Positions 6,792 to 16,224 of a stretch of 64,000 bases of DNA are shown in pieces. Under the pieces are notes generated by a model, which worked only from the letters and a program-made list of their open reading frames with translations, was not told where the DNA came from and made no database searches. Origin of the DNA: Trujillonella endophytica (lineage in GTDB: Bacteria > Actinomycetota > Actinomycetes > Mycobacteriales > Geodermatophilaceae). Numbering within the stretch: position 1 is the first letter of the stretch; each line of letters opens with the position of its first letter. The stretch is taken from the NCBI RefSeq assembly GCF_900110555.1, contig NZ_FOEE01000004.1:62001-126000 (forward strand), written 5' to 3'. A program made the position numbers and the translations under genes.

Positions 6792-7769
6792 ATGAGCCTC
6801 TGGCTGCCCTCCTGGCGCCGCGCCGTCTGCCTGACCGCGCTCGTCGCCCTGTTCGCCGTGACCGGCCTGGCGGGGGCCTCGCCCGCGCGGGCCGCTCCGG
6901 GGGTCCCGGCCGGCGGCTGGCAGATCGTGACGATGGGCGACTCGTACAGCTCCGGCGAGGGCGCCCCGCCCTTCCGGTCGACACCCGGGTACGGGGACAG
7001 CTACGCCAGCGGCTGCCACCGCTCGCCCTGGGGGCACGCGGGCTTCGCCGCCACGCTCTCCGCGTGGACCGGCTGGGACCAGGCCAACGTCGCCTGCAGC
7101 GGCGCCGGGGTGCAGGACGTGGTCGACGGCTACCGCGGCGAGCCCTCCCAGCTGGACGCGCTGGGCCCGCGCACCCGGGTCGTCACCCTGAGCGTGGGCG
7201 GCAATGACGTCGGCTTCACCACGATCATGGCGGCCTGCGTCCTGCAGACCCTCCGGCTCGGGATCGCCTGCGCCACGGAGCTCGCGAGGGCCGAGACGGC
7301 GCTGCGGGAGCTCACGTCCCCGCAACCCGGCGGTGTCTCCCGCCTCGAGGCGTTCTACCGCGACGTCCTCACCCGCGCGCCGAACGCGAGGCTGCTGGTC
7401 ACCGGCTATCCGCTGCTGTTCCCCACGTCCGCCGACGCCGCGCAGCCCTGCTTCGTCGCCCCGCGGTACTGGGCGACGATCAACGACCTGACCGTGCGCG
7501 GCAACGCGCTGATCCGGCAGACCGTCGAGCGGCTCGGCGGGACCTACGTCGACCTGGAGCCGACGTTCCGAGGCCACGGCGCCTGCGTCCGCGCGGGCGA
7601 GACCCCGTGGATCTGGCAGGTGATCGGCATCCCCGGTGACATCTGGGGAACCGGGAACTTCAGCTTCCACCCGACGGCCGCCGGGCAGCTCGCCATCGCC
7701 GGCGCGCTCGGTCGGGCCCTTCCCCGCGCGCGGGTGCCGCAGCCGGCCGGGGTCGCGCCGCTACCGTGA
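6792..7769 (+). CDS. Secreted SGNH/GDSL-family hydrolase
   Basis: A 325-residue protein with a Sec signal peptide (basic start, hydrophobic 11-27, likely cleavage after ARA near 34). The catalytic blocks are present in order: GDSYSSGEG with nucleophile S51, a glycine near 105 (CSGAG), GGND at 136-139 and SFHP with H293. It should act as an extracellular esterase or lipase on lipid or acylated carbohydrate. Cysteines at 75 and 102 and further pairs can form disulfides, as in Streptomyces-type lipases of this clan. The frame is open from a GTG at 6771, but the signal peptide fits the ATG at 6792. Confidence 0.85.
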   Translation: MSLWLPSWRRAVCLTALVALFAVTGLAGASPARAAPGVPAGGWQIVTMGDSYSSGEGAPPFRSTPGYGDSYASGCHRSPWGHAGFAATLSAWTGWDQANVACSGAGVQDVVDGYRGEPSQLDALGPRTRVVTLSVGGNDVGFTTIMAACVLQTLRLGIACATELARAETALRELTSPQPGGVSRLEAFYRDVLTRAPNARLLVTGYPLLFPTSADAAQPCFVAPRYWATINDLTVRGNALIRQTVERLGGTYVDLEPTFRGHGACVRAGETPWIWQVIGIPGDIWGTGNFSFHPTAAGQLAIAGALGRALPRARVPQPAGVAPLP

Positions 7770-7801
7770 CGCACCTCCGACCCGAACCTGGGGAGCCAGC
7801 C

Positions 7802-8374
7802 ATGAACCACGCCCGCACCAAGCAGATCGGCTGGTGCGCCTTCCTCCTCCTGGCCGTCGCCGCCGCGCTCGCCGCCTGGGGCTACGACACCGGGTCGTCC
7901 AGCGGCCGCGGCCGGGGTCTCGAGCTCGCCTGGCACGGCCTGCTCGCCCTGATCGGGCAGGAGGACGTCTCCGGCTGGCGGATCTGGGTCGCCCGCGGCC
8001 TCGCGCTCGCCGGGCTGGGCCTGCTCGCCTGGTTCGTCGTCCGCCGGGTGCGCGGTCGGCGCCCGGCGGGCGCGGCGCCGGCCCCGTTCCACCCGCCGCA
8101 GGACGGCGTTCCCGGCCCGCCCTGGCAGCCGGCGACCGAGCAGCCGCGCCTGCCGGAACCGCAGCCGCAGGTCCGGTGGTCGACGGACGGGCCGCAGCCC
8201 GCCCCGCCCGTCGCGCCGGTGCTGTCCTGGGGCGCGGAGACCAGCGGCCCGACGGTGCTCCCTGTGCTCCCGACGGCCCCGCCGAGCGCCGCGTCCGGGG
8301 CCCCGGTCCCCCCGGCCGACGCCACCCGCGAGGTGATCATCCCGCCCCTGCCGCCGGGCTGGGCGCGGAACTGA
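7802..8374 (+). CDS. Two-helix membrane protein with proline-rich tail
   Basis: A 190-residue protein with hydrophobic helices at about 12-27 and 61-80 and a long C-terminal region rich in proline, alanine and glutamine, predicted cytoplasmic or disordered. GGGGAG six bases before the ATG at 7802 decides the start; the same frame is open from 7766. No known family is recognised. It follows the hydrolase gene by 33 bp on the same strand and may be cotranscribed, and it converges with the urt operon 16 bp away. Confidence 0.7.
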   Translation: MNHARTKQIGWCAFLLLAVAAALAAWGYDTGSSSGRGRGLELAWHGLLALIGQEDVSGWRIWVARGLALAGLGLLAWFVVRRVRGRRPAGAAPAPFHPPQDGVPGPPWQPATEQPRLPEPQPQVRWSTDGPQPAPPVAPVLSWGAETSGPTVLPVLPTAPPSAASGAPVPPADATREVIIPPLPPGWARN

Positions 8375-8390
8375 ACCCCGGACCGGGCCG

Positions 8391-9083
8391 TCAGAAGGCC
8401 ATGACCGACCGCACCGCGTCCGCCGAGGCCGAGCCGCCGTCCCCGGTACCGGTCACCCGGCCCGACTCCATGACGTAGTAGGTCGTCGCCGCGGACAGGG
8501 CGAACCCGACGTGCTGCTCGACCAGGAGCACCGACAGCCCGCCGCGCCGGGCGAGGGCCAGGATCGCGTCCTGGATCTCGGTGACGACGCTCGGCTGGAT
8601 GCCCTCGGTGGGCTCGTCCAGCACGAGCACGCGGGGCCCGGTGATGAGCGCCCGGGCGATGGCCAGCTGCTGGCGCTGACCACCCGACAGCAGGCCCGCC
8701 CGCCGGGCCAGCAGGCCGCGCAGCGCCGGGAACAGGTCCAGCGCCTCGTCGGTGCGCTCCCGGCCGTCCCGCCGCCCGTCGGCCACCAGTTGCAGGTTCT
8801 CCGCCGTCGTGAGCTGCGGAAAGCTCTGCTGGCCCTGCGGCACGTAGGCCAGGCCGCGGCGCACCCGCTGGTGCGGCCGCAGCCGGGTCACGTCCTCGCC
8901 GTCGAGCAGCACGCTGCCCGACCGCGGCTTGAGCATGCCGACCGCGGCGCGCAGCAGCGTCGTCTTCCCGGCGCCGTTGTGCCCGAGGACGACGGCGATG
9001 CCGTCCCGCGGGACGACGACGTCGACCCCGTGCACCACCTCGGTCCGGCCGTAGGCGACCCGCAGGTCCCGGAGCTCGAGCAT
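8391..9083 (-). CDS. urtE: Urea ABC transporter ATPase UrtE
   Basis: 230 residues, an ABC ATPase of the LivF branch: Walker A GHNGAGKT (34-41), signature LSGGQRQQ, Walker B VLVLDEPTEG and the H-loop in LVEQHVGFAL. The EGIQPSVV segment after Walker B is typical of UrtE. With UrtD it energises uptake of urea. It is the last gene of urtABCDE, and its ATG overlaps the urtD stop (ATGA). No urease gene follows in this window; the next gene is convergent. Confidence 0.93.
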   Translation of the reverse strand: MLELRDLRVAYGRTEVVHGVDVVVPRDGIAVVLGHNGAGKTTLLRAAVGMLKPRSGSVLLDGEDVTRLRPHQRVRRGLAYVPQGQQSFPQLTTAENLQLVADGRRDGRERTDEALDLFPALRGLLARRAGLLSGGQRQQLAIARALITGPRVLVLDEPTEGIQPSVVTEIQDAILALARRGGLSVLLVEQHVGFALSAATTYYVMESGRVTGTGDGGSASADAVRSVMAF

Positions 9084-9853
9084 CAGAGCACCTCCCCCAG
9101 CGCCGGCGCGGGCTCCGCCGTGTGGCCGGGCCCGAGGTAGACCTCCTGCACCCGCGGATCGGCCTGGACCTGCGCGTAGGTGCCCTCGGCGAGCACCTTC
9201 CCCGAGGCCAGCACCGTCACCGAGTCCGCGTAGGACCGCAGGAACTGCATGTCGTGCTCGACGACGATCACCACGTGGTCGCGGCGGATCCGGCGCAGCA
9301 GCTCCCCCGTCTGCTCGCGCTCCTCGCCGCTCATGCCCGCGACCGGCTCGTCGAGGAACAGCACGGTGGCGTTCTGCACGAGCAGCATGCCGATCTCCAG
9401 CCACTGCTTCTGCCCGTGCGCGAGCTCCCCCGCCGGGCGGTCGCGCAGGGCGGTGAGCCCCGTCGTCTCCATGGCGAGCTCGACCGTCGGCGGGATGCCC
9501 GACCGCGCCCGCAGCAGGGTCCGCCAGTTCCGAGCCGCGCCCGCGGCGATGTCGAGGTTCTGCAGCACCGTCAGCTGCTCGAACACGCTCGCCGTCTGGA
9601 AGGTCCGCCCCACCCCCGACCGGGCGATCCGGTGCACGCTCTTGCCCAGCAGCTGGACACCGTCCAGGCGCGCGGAGCCGGTCGCCGGCACGAGGCCGGT
9701 GACGGCGTCCACCAGCGTCGTCTTTCCGGCGCCGTTCGGGCCGATGAGGAACCGCAGGTCGCCCTGCAGCACCGTCAGGTTCACCCCGTCGACGGCGACG
9801 AACCCGTCGAACTCCACCCGCAGGTCCCGGATCTCGAGGTAGTCCTCACGCAT
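9083..9853 (-). CDS. urtD: Urea ABC transporter ATPase UrtD
   Basis: 256 residues of the LivG branch: Walker A GPNGAGKTT (38-46), the insert ARSGVGRTFQTASVFEQLTV, a modified signature LAHGQKQWLEIGM where others have LSGGQ, and Walker B VLFLDEPVAGM. The AHGQKQWLEI form is a hallmark of UrtD. It pairs with UrtE on the cytoplasmic face of the permease UrtBC. Both ends overlap neighbours by an ATGA-type junction, so translation of the operon is coupled. Confidence 0.93.
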   Translation of the reverse strand: MREDYLEIRDLRVEFDGFVAVDGVNLTVLQGDLRFLIGPNGAGKTTLVDAVTGLVPATGSARLDGVQLLGKSVHRIARSGVGRTFQTASVFEQLTVLQNLDIAAGAARNWRTLLRARSGIPPTVELAMETTGLTALRDRPAGELAHGQKQWLEIGMLLVQNATVLFLDEPVAGMSGEEREQTGELLRRIRRDHVVIVVEHDMQFLRSYADSVTVLASGKVLAEGTYAQVQADPRVQEVYLGPGHTAEPAPALGEVL

Positions 9854-11037
9854 CACGCGCCTCCGCTGCGTACGTCGGCCGGGGTCGGTTCGGGGTCCGG
9901 GGCGTCCGGCTCGGGTACCCCCCGGGGCAGCTCGTCCGCCGCCGGTCGCCGCCGCCGGCTGCGGACGACGGCGGCGATGGAGCCGAGCCCCCCGGGCAGG
10001 AACGCGACGACGAGGATGAACAGGAAGCCCTGGACGTAGACCCAGCCCGACTCGATCTGCTCCGACAGCGTGCTGCCGGCGTAGGAGACGGCCAGCGAGC
10101 CGAGGACCGGGCCGAACAGCGTCGCCCGCCCGCCGACGGCGACGCCGACCAGGAAGCCGATCGACGGGACGACCCCGACGTTCTGCGGCGAGATGATGCC
10201 GACGATCGGCACGAACAGGGCCCCGCCGATCGCGGCGAACACCGCGGCCACCACGTAGGCGACCACCTTCACCATCGCGGTGTCGTAGCCGAGGAACCGG
10301 GCGCGCTCCTCGCCGTCGCGGACCGCGGTGAGCAGCTCGCCGTACCGGCTGCGCCGCAGCTGGTGGACGACGGCGACCATCGCGATGAGGACGCCGGCGG
10401 CGATGAAGTACAGCATCCGCCGGTTGACCGGGTCGTTGAGCGCGAACCCGAAGAACTGGCGGAAGCTGCTCAGCCCGTTGGAGCCGCCGATGGTGTTCTG
10501 CTGGCTGATCAGCAGCAGCGCGAACGCCGCAGCCGAGGCCTGCGACAGGATCGCGAAGTAGGCGCCCTTCACCCGCCGGCGGAACACGCTGAGCCCCAGC
10601 AGCAGGGCCAGCAGCCCGGGCACCGCGACGATCCCGAGCAGCGCCGTCGCCGGGCTGCGGAACAGCTCCCACCACCACGGCAGGTCGCTGCCGGTCACCA
10701 TGAACGCCGGCCGCCCGCTCGGGCCCGCGCTGCTCAGCTGCAGGTGCATGGCCATGATGTAGGCGCCGAGGCCGAAGAACAGCCCCTGCCCCAGGGTGAG
10801 CATCCCGCCGCTCCCCCACGCCAGCCCGATGCCGACGGCGACCATCGCGACGCACAGGAACTGCGCCAGCATCCGGAGCCGGAAGTCCGTCAGCATCGCC
10901 GGCGCCGCCCCGAAGAGCACGATCGCCGCGACGGCGTAGGTGGCCAGCATGGCCGCCCGCCCGGTCCACGGCCCCCGCGCCCGCGGCGCCGACACCTCGG
11001 CCGCTGCCGCTTCCGCGGGGGTGGCACTGCCGATCAC
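9853..11037 (-). CDS. urtC: Urea ABC transporter permease UrtC
   Basis: 394 residues with about ten hydrophobic helices and the LivM-type core (GLAWGSGGMLTLGQGLFFGLGAYIMAM). The long periplasmic stretch that mentions FMVTGSDLPWWWELFR is typical of UrtC. The start is a GTG that overlaps the urtB stop as GTGA. A proline- and aspartate-rich C-terminal tail follows the last helix. It forms the channel together with UrtB. Confidence 0.92.
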   Translation of the reverse strand: MIGSATPAEAAAAEVSAPRARGPWTGRAAMLATYAVAAIVLFGAAPAMLTDFRLRMLAQFLCVAMVAVGIGLAWGSGGMLTLGQGLFFGLGAYIMAMHLQLSSAGPSGRPAFMVTGSDLPWWWELFRSPATALLGIVAVPGLLALLLGLSVFRRRVKGAYFAILSQASAAAFALLLISQQNTIGGSNGLSSFRQFFGFALNDPVNRRMLYFIAAGVLIAMVAVVHQLRRSRYGELLTAVRDGEERARFLGYDTAMVKVVAYVVAAVFAAIGGALFVPIVGIISPQNVGVVPSIGFLVGVAVGGRATLFGPVLGSLAVSYAGSTLSEQIESGWVYVQGFLFILVVAFLPGGLGSIAAVVRSRRRRPAADELPRGVPEPDAPDPEPTPADVRSGGA

Positions 11038-11918
11038 ACGAGACTCCTCGACTTGACGCTGAACAGCCCCTGCGGCCGCACCTGCAGGAAGGCGATGACG
11101 CAGATCAGCAGCAGCACCTTGGCGGTGCTCACCGACTGGGAGTAGGCGAACGTCGCCTGCAGCACGCCCAGCCCGAAGGCCATGAGCACCGCCCCGCGCA
11201 CCCGCCCGACACCGCCGGCGACGACCACCAGGAACGCGTCGACGATGTAGGTCTGCCCCATGTAGGGCTGCGTCGAGGCGATCAGGGTGAGCGCGACGCC
11301 GGCGATGCCGGCCAGGCCCGATCCGATGAAGAAGGTCAGCCGGTCGGTGGCGCGGGTGTCGATGCCCGACGTCTCCGCCAGGCCCCGGCTCTGCACCACC
11401 GCCCGGATCCGGCGGCCCAGCGCGGTGTAGCGGAGCACCACCCCGAGCACGAGCACCGCGGTCAGGGCCAGCCCCAGGATGAACAGCCGGCCCTTGGTGA
11501 AGGGCGCGCCGAACAGGTCGACGTTGCCCTTCAGCCACTCCGGCGTCCGCACCTCGACGGCGGGGGCGCCGAAGACGTCCCGGGCCAGCTGCTGCAGGAC
11601 CAGCGCCACCCCCCACGTCACGAGCAGGGTGTCCAGCGGCCGGGAGTACAGCCGGCTGATCAGCGTCGTCTCCAGCAGCACGCCCAGCAGGCCACCGACG
11701 AGGAAGGCCAGCGGGAGCGCGATGAGGAGCGACAGCCCGGCTCCGCCGACCACCTGCTGCACCACGTAGGTGGTGTAGGCGCCCGCCATGAGGAACTCGC
11801 CGTGGGCCATGTTGATGACCCCCATCTGACCGAAGGTCAGCGTGAGCCCCAGGGCGATCAGGAGGAGGACGGAGCCGAGGCTGAGCCCGGCGTACAGCTG
11901 ACCGAGGACGGCGTCCAC
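11034..11918 (-). CDS. urtB: Urea ABC transporter permease UrtB
   Basis: 294 residues, a LivH-type permease: it opens with a hydrophobic helix (LGSVLLLIALGLTLTFGQMG) and then VINMAHGEFLMAGAYTTY, the conserved NMAHGEF motif. About eight helices are predicted. The length matches the family. The gap to urtA upstream is 24 bp, and the stop overlaps urtC. Confidence 0.93.
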   Translation of the reverse strand: MDAVLGQLYAGLSLGSVLLLIALGLTLTFGQMGVINMAHGEFLMAGAYTTYVVQQVVGGAGLSLLIALPLAFLVGGLLGVLLETTLISRLYSRPLDTLLVTWGVALVLQQLARDVFGAPAVEVRTPEWLKGNVDLFGAPFTKGRLFILGLALTAVLVLGVVLRYTALGRRIRAVVQSRGLAETSGIDTRATDRLTFFIGSGLAGIAGVALTLIASTQPYMGQTYIVDAFLVVVAGGVGRVRGAVLMAFGLGVLQATFAYSQSVSTAKVLLLICVIAFLQVRPQGLFSVKSRSLV

Positions 11919-11942
11919 GGGACTATCCCTGCCCGACCGGGG

Positions 11943-13214
11943 TCAGCAGTAGGTCTCGTCCCGCTCGAGCGAGGCGGCCCAGGCGTAGCCCTCCAGGCAC
12001 GGGTCGGGCTCGATCGGGCCGGCGGAGGACCAGACGGTGTCGATCAGACCCTCGGGGTTGACCCGGCCGATGAGCGCGGTCTTGGCGATGTGGTGGTTGT
12101 CCCCGTTCACCGTCACCGGGCCCTCGGGGGCGGCGAAGCTGATGCCGCCGGCCGCCTCCTGGACGTCGTCGACCTCGAAGGACCCGGCCGCCTCGACCAT
12201 GTTCCGCCACAGGTAGAGCGAGGTGTAGGCGGCCTCCATCGGGTCGCTGGTCACGGCGTCCGAGCCGTAGGCCTCCTGGAAGGCCGCGACGAACGCCTCG
12301 TTCTCCGGGCTCTGCACGGTCTGGTAGTAGTTCCAGGCCGTGTACTGGCCCACGAGCCGCTCCACCCCGATGCCGGGCACCTCCTCCTCCGCGATCGACA
12401 CCGACAGCACCGGCATGGTCTCCGCGGTGAGGCCGACGTTGGAGTACTGGGAGAAGAAGCTGACGTTGGAGTCGCCGTTGAGCGTGTTGAAGACGGCGTC
12501 GGCCCCGGAGGACTGCACCCGGTTCACGATCGTCGGGATGCCCTCGACCGACCCCAGCGGCTCGTAGTCCTCACCGACGATCTCGATGTCGTACTCCTCC
12601 GCGTACGCCGTGATGATGGCGTTCGCGGTGCGCGGGAAGACGTAGTCGCTGCCGACCAGGTACAGGGACTGTGCGCCGAGCTCGGTCCGCAGGTAGTCCA
12701 GGGCCGGGATGATCTGCTGGTTGGTGGTCGCGCCCGTGTAGAAGATGTTCTCCGACGCCTCGAGCCCCTCGTACTGCACGGGGTAGAAGAGCAGGCCGTC
12801 GTTGTCCTCGAAGACCGGCAGCATCGCCTTGCGGCTGCTGGAGGTCCACCCGCCGAACACCGCGGCCACGCAGTCGCTCTGCAGCAGCTTGGTCGCCTTC
12901 TCGGCGAACACCGTCGGCTCGGAGGCGCCGTCCTCGGTGACCAGCTCCAGCCGCTTGCCGAGCACCCCGCCGTCGGCGTTGATCTCGGCCGCGGCGAGCT
13001 CCAGGGACCGGCGCACGGTCTGCTCGCTGATCGACATCGTGCCGGACATCGAGTTGAGCAGCCCGATCTTGACGCTGTCGCCCGAGGTGTCGATGCAGGA
13101 CTCGACGTCGGCGGTCGAGTCGCCGTTCTCGTCCACCTTGGCCCCGCAGGCGCTGGCCGCGAGGAGTGCGGCGAGGGCGAACGTGACGGTCACCGGTCGG
13201 CGGAGGGCGGTCAT
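11943..13214 (-). CDS. urtA: Urea-binding lipoprotein UrtA
   Basis: 423 residues, a type I periplasmic-binding protein of the UrtA/FmdD group. Residues 1-22 form a lipoprotein signal with a lipobox ending in SAC (C23). Typical blocks are [45 protein letters not shown] and [11 protein letters not shown]. The lipid-anchored protein captures urea outside the membrane and delivers it to UrtBC. It is the first gene of the operon. The 250 bp upstream are free of genes and contain a GlnR-like site, which would tie uptake to nitrogen shortage. Confidence 0.93.
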   Translation of the reverse strand: MTALRRPVTVTFALAALLAASACGAKVDENGDSTADVESCIDTSGDSVKIGLLNSMSGTMSISEQTVRRSLELAAAEINADGGVLGKRLELVTEDGASEPTVFAEKATKLLQSDCVAAVFGGWTSSSRKAMLPVFEDNDGLLFYPVQYEGLEASENIFYTGATTNQQIIPALDYLRTELGAQSLYLVGSDYVFPRTANAIITAYAEEYDIEIVGEDYEPLGSVEGIPTIVNRVQSSGADAVFNTLNGDSNVSFFSQYSNVGLTAETMPVLSVSIAEEEVPGIGVERLVGQYTAWNYYQTVQSPENEAFVAAFQEAYGSDAVTSDPMEAAYTSLYLWRNMVEAAGSFEVDDVQEAAGGISFAAPEGPVTVNGDNHHIAKTALIGRVNPEGLIDTVWSSAGPIEPDPCLEGYAWAASLERDETYC

Positions 13215-13358
13215 GGGGCTCCTTGTCGTCGAGGCGCCGCGCCGGCAGGGGCTGCCGGGCGGGGCGGAGGGCAGCGACGGCGCGGCCTCGGCGAGGCCTC
13301 GGTGCTGTCCGACGACGGGGAAGGTAGGAACCCCGTGTTCCGGTGCTGGACGTTTGCT

Positions 13359-13410
13359 GTGAACGGGCAGTTAACGCGAATGTGCTGGTCAACACGTCGT
13401 CACGGTTACG
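13359..13410. promoter_or_regulatory. Possible GlnR operator upstream of urtA
   Basis: GTGAAC at 13359 and GTTAAC at 13370 start 11 bp apart. GTCAAC at 13388 and GTCACG at 13399 are again 11 bp apart, followed by GTTACG. The actinobacterial nitrogen regulator GlnR binds pairs of GTNAC / GAAAC-like half sites with this 11-bp period. The location, 145 to 195 bp before the urtA start, suits an activator. The match is partial, so this is a prediction. Confidence 0.45.
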
Positions 13411-13464
13411 ACACGATCGCCGTGGCGCCCTTGCCCAGCCGCGCGGGAAATGCCCGCGGGGGGC

Positions 13465-16086
13465 TCAGGCGCCGGCGCGGACGCTGGTGGCGAGCAGCAG
13501 CAGCGAGGCGTCGGCCGGCTCCAGCGGCCGGGCGAACAGGTAGCCCTGGGCCGAGTCGCAGGAGCCCTCGACCAGGAGCCGCCGCTGCGTCTCGGTCTCC
13601 ACGCCCTCCGCGACGATCTCCAGACCCAGCGTGCGGCCGAGGTCGATCATCCCGCGCACGATCGGCGGCATCACGCCGTCGTCACCGATGGTCGCCACGA
13701 AGGAGCGGTCGATCTTGAGGACGTCGACGGTGAACTGCCGCAGGTGCGCCAGCGACGAGTACCCGGTGCCGAAGTCGTCCAGCGCCAGCCGCAGGCCCAG
13801 CGCGCGCAGGGCCGCCAGGCACTCGCTGGCCCGCTCGGGGTCGCTCACCAGCGCCGTCTCGGTCACCTCGAGGACCAGCGCCGAGGCCGGCAGGCCGCTG
13901 GCGGCCAGCGCGTCGGTGATGTGTCCGATCAGGTGCGGCGAGGTCAGCTGGACGGCGGAGACGTTGACCGCCATCGTCAGGTCCCGGCCGTGCTCGGCGC
14001 GCCAGGCCGCCGCGGCGGTGCACGCCTCGTGCAGCACCCAGGCACCGATGGCCTCGATCAGCCCCGACGCCTCGGCCACCGGCACGAACCGCGAGGGGCA
14101 CACCGGGCCGAGCCGGCGCGAGTCCCAGCGCAGCAGCGCCTCGAAGCCGGTCACCCTGTCGTCGGCGAGGTCCACGACGGGCTGGTAGGCCAGCCGCAGC
14201 TCTCCCCGTGCCAGCGCGCCCTGCAGTTCCTGCTCCAGCTCGCGCGCCGCGACGGCCGACGCGCGCATGGCGGGGTCGAAGACGACGGACCGGCCGCGTC
14301 CGGACAGCTTCGCCGCGTACATCGCGATGTCGGCGTCACCGACGAGGGAGTCGCTGGTCGAGGCCGCGTCGCCCACGGCGATGCCGACGCTGCCCGACAC
14401 GGTGACGCTCTGCCCGTCCAGCGGGAACGGCTCGGCGAGCGCGTCCAGCACCCGCTGCGCCGTCGCGACCGCCTCGTCGGCGCCGGACTGCTCGACCAGG
14501 AGGGCGAACTCGTCGCCGCCGAGCCGGGCGACGGTGTCCTCGATGCGGACCACCCCACGCAGCCGGGCGGCCACCCCGCGCAGCAGCGCGTCTCCGGCCG
14601 CATGGCCGAGGGTGTCGTTGACGCCCTTGAACCCGTCGAGATCGATGAAGACCACCGCCGGACGGCCGCCGCTGCGCGCGCCGCGCCGCAGCGCCTGGTC
14701 CACCCGGTCGGCGAACAGCGCGCGGTTGGCCAGCCCGGTCAGCGCGTCGTGGAAGGCCTGGTGGGCCAGCGCCTCCTCGGCGCGCTTGCGGGCAGTGATG
14801 TCCGTGATGTGGATGACGACGCCCCGCACGTCCGGGTCATCGGTGAGGTCGGCCAGCCGGACGCCGTACCAGTACGCCTCTCCCTGCCGCGCGCACTCGA
14901 GCTCGGCGTCCACCATCTCGCCGGCGGCCTCGATCGCCCGCAGGAACATGGCCAGCGCCTCGCCCGGGTCGGCCCCGAGTTCCCGCACCAGGTCGGCCGA
15001 CTCGATCCCGCGACCGCGCTGGTACTCCGCCGGCAGGGTCGCGGGGTCGCTGAGCAGCTGCCCGTTGCGGCCGAGCACCACCACGGCGTCGGAGCTGTGG
15101 GCCGCCAGCGCGGCGCTGTAGCGCTGCTGCGAGACCAGCCGGGCGCGGGCGGCAGCCTCGGCGCGCACCAGCAGCATCGTCCGGGCGAACAGGAGCCCCA
15201 CGAGGAGCACGCTGACGACCAGGAGCAGCCCGGGCTCCTCCTCGACGCCACCCATGTCGTTGACCGCCTCCATGCCCGTGGGCACGAGGAGGGCGCAGAG
15301 GCAGATCGCCAGGCGGCCGAGCACACCGCGCGCCGAGTCCTCGCGGTCGCGCCGGGGGTCGATGGGTCGCTCCGACGGCCGCGACACGGTAGCCAGGGCG
15401 ATCAGGACGGCCCCGGCCATCCACCCGCTGTCCAGGGACAGGCTCATCACCGTGGCGTTCGCACCCAGCAGGTACCCGATGTCGCAGACCAGCCAGATGC
15501 CGGCTCCGGCGGCGACGACCAGCGGAGAGGCATCCCGCCGCACGAACAGCCGTAGGGCCAGCCCGATCAGCAGGGCGTCCAGGGCGGGATACAGCGACCA
15601 GACGATGCGCGTCCCCGTCGGCAGGTGGGCGTCGGAGGCGAGCGAGGCCAGCGACAGATGCCACACGACGGTCAGCGCCGCGAGGAACACGACGACCGCG
15701 TCGATGAACCCGGCCAGCAGGTCCTCGGTCCGGCGTTCCCGAGACCCCGCGAGCCGCCACAACCCGCTCGCCAGCGCGGCGTAGCTGCTGAGGTACAGGG
15801 CGTCCGAAGGAGCGACCTCGGCGCCGAGGTCCAGCTGGGCCTGCGCCCACCAGGAGAGGTCGGCGAGGAGGAACAGGGTCAACCCGAGGGCCAGCAGCAT
15901 CGCCGCGGTCCGCCGGTGGGCGGGCTGCCGGCGGCTCCCCCACCACGCCAGGGACGCGGCGGCCAGTTCCACGCCGTGCGAGATCGTCGACCCGAGGACG
16001 CTGCCGTGGCGCGCGACGTAGAGCACGAGCAGCACCGTGACCGCCAGACCGGCGAGAGCCGGTGCCGCGCGTCGAGCTGATGCCAC
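13465..16086 (-). CDS. Membrane GGDEF-EAL cyclic-di-GMP protein
   Basis: 873 residues from the GTG at 16084-16086, chosen because GGAGG lies eight bases upstream (the frame is open to 16155). The N-terminal 300 residues hold eight or nine hydrophobic helices. A PAS-like segment (about 320-435) follows, then a GGDEF domain with intact RLGGDEF (523-527) and an EAL domain with FEALLRW (649-651) and DDFGTGYSSL. Both sites look intact, so it may make and degrade cyclic-di-GMP. There is no RxxD inhibitory site five residues before GGDEF. It stands alone, divergent from nothing close by, and precedes urtA on the same strand by 250 bp. Confidence 0.88.
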   Translation of the reverse strand: MASARRAAPALAGLAVTVLLVLYVARHGSVLGSTISHGVELAAASLAWWGSRRQPAHRRTAAMLLALGLTLFLLADLSWWAQAQLDLGAEVAPSDALYLSSYAALASGLWRLAGSRERRTEDLLAGFIDAVVVFLAALTVVWHLSLASLASDAHLPTGTRIVWSLYPALDALLIGLALRLFVRRDASPLVVAAGAGIWLVCDIGYLLGANATVMSLSLDSGWMAGAVLIALATVSRPSERPIDPRRDREDSARGVLGRLAICLCALLVPTGMEAVNDMGGVEEEPGLLLVVSVLLVGLLFARTMLLVRAEAAARARLVSQQRYSAALAAHSSDAVVVLGRNGQLLSDPATLPAEYQRGRGIESADLVRELGADPGEALAMFLRAIEAAGEMVDAELECARQGEAYWYGVRLADLTDDPDVRGVVIHITDITARKRAEEALAHQAFHDALTGLANRALFADRVDQALRRGARSGGRPAVVFIDLDGFKGVNDTLGHAAGDALLRGVAARLRGVVRIEDTVARLGGDEFALLVEQSGADEAVATAQRVLDALAEPFPLDGQSVTVSGSVGIAVGDAASTSDSLVGDADIAMYAAKLSGRGRSVVFDPAMRASAVAARELEQELQGALARGELRLAYQPVVDLADDRVTGFEALLRWDSRRLGPVCPSRFVPVAEASGLIEAIGAWVLHEACTAAAAWRAEHGRDLTMAVNVSAVQLTSPHLIGHITDALAASGLPASALVLEVTETALVSDPERASECLAALRALGLRLALDDFGTGYSSLAHLRQFTVDVLKIDRSFVATIGDDGVMPPIVRGMIDLGRTLGLEIVAEGVETETQRRLLVEGSCDSAQGYLFARPLEPADASLLLLATSVRAGA

Positions 16087-16224
16087 GCCTGTCCCCTCCA
16101 CCCGGTGGTCCATCCCGTCGGGGAAGGCATCGGCGGCGGTACACCGGGTCTGCACCCGGGGCGGCCGGGGCTCCCCCGGAGGGGTGAGGAGGCCGGCGGA
16201 GGCGTTTCCCGAAGAGGCCGGGGT

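Noticed and set aside
13450-15555. Long open frame of 701 codons on the plus strand
   Set aside because: It lies antisense to the GGDEF-EAL gene, has no recognisable domain and has the arginine/glycine/histidine-rich composition of a GC-skewed shadow.
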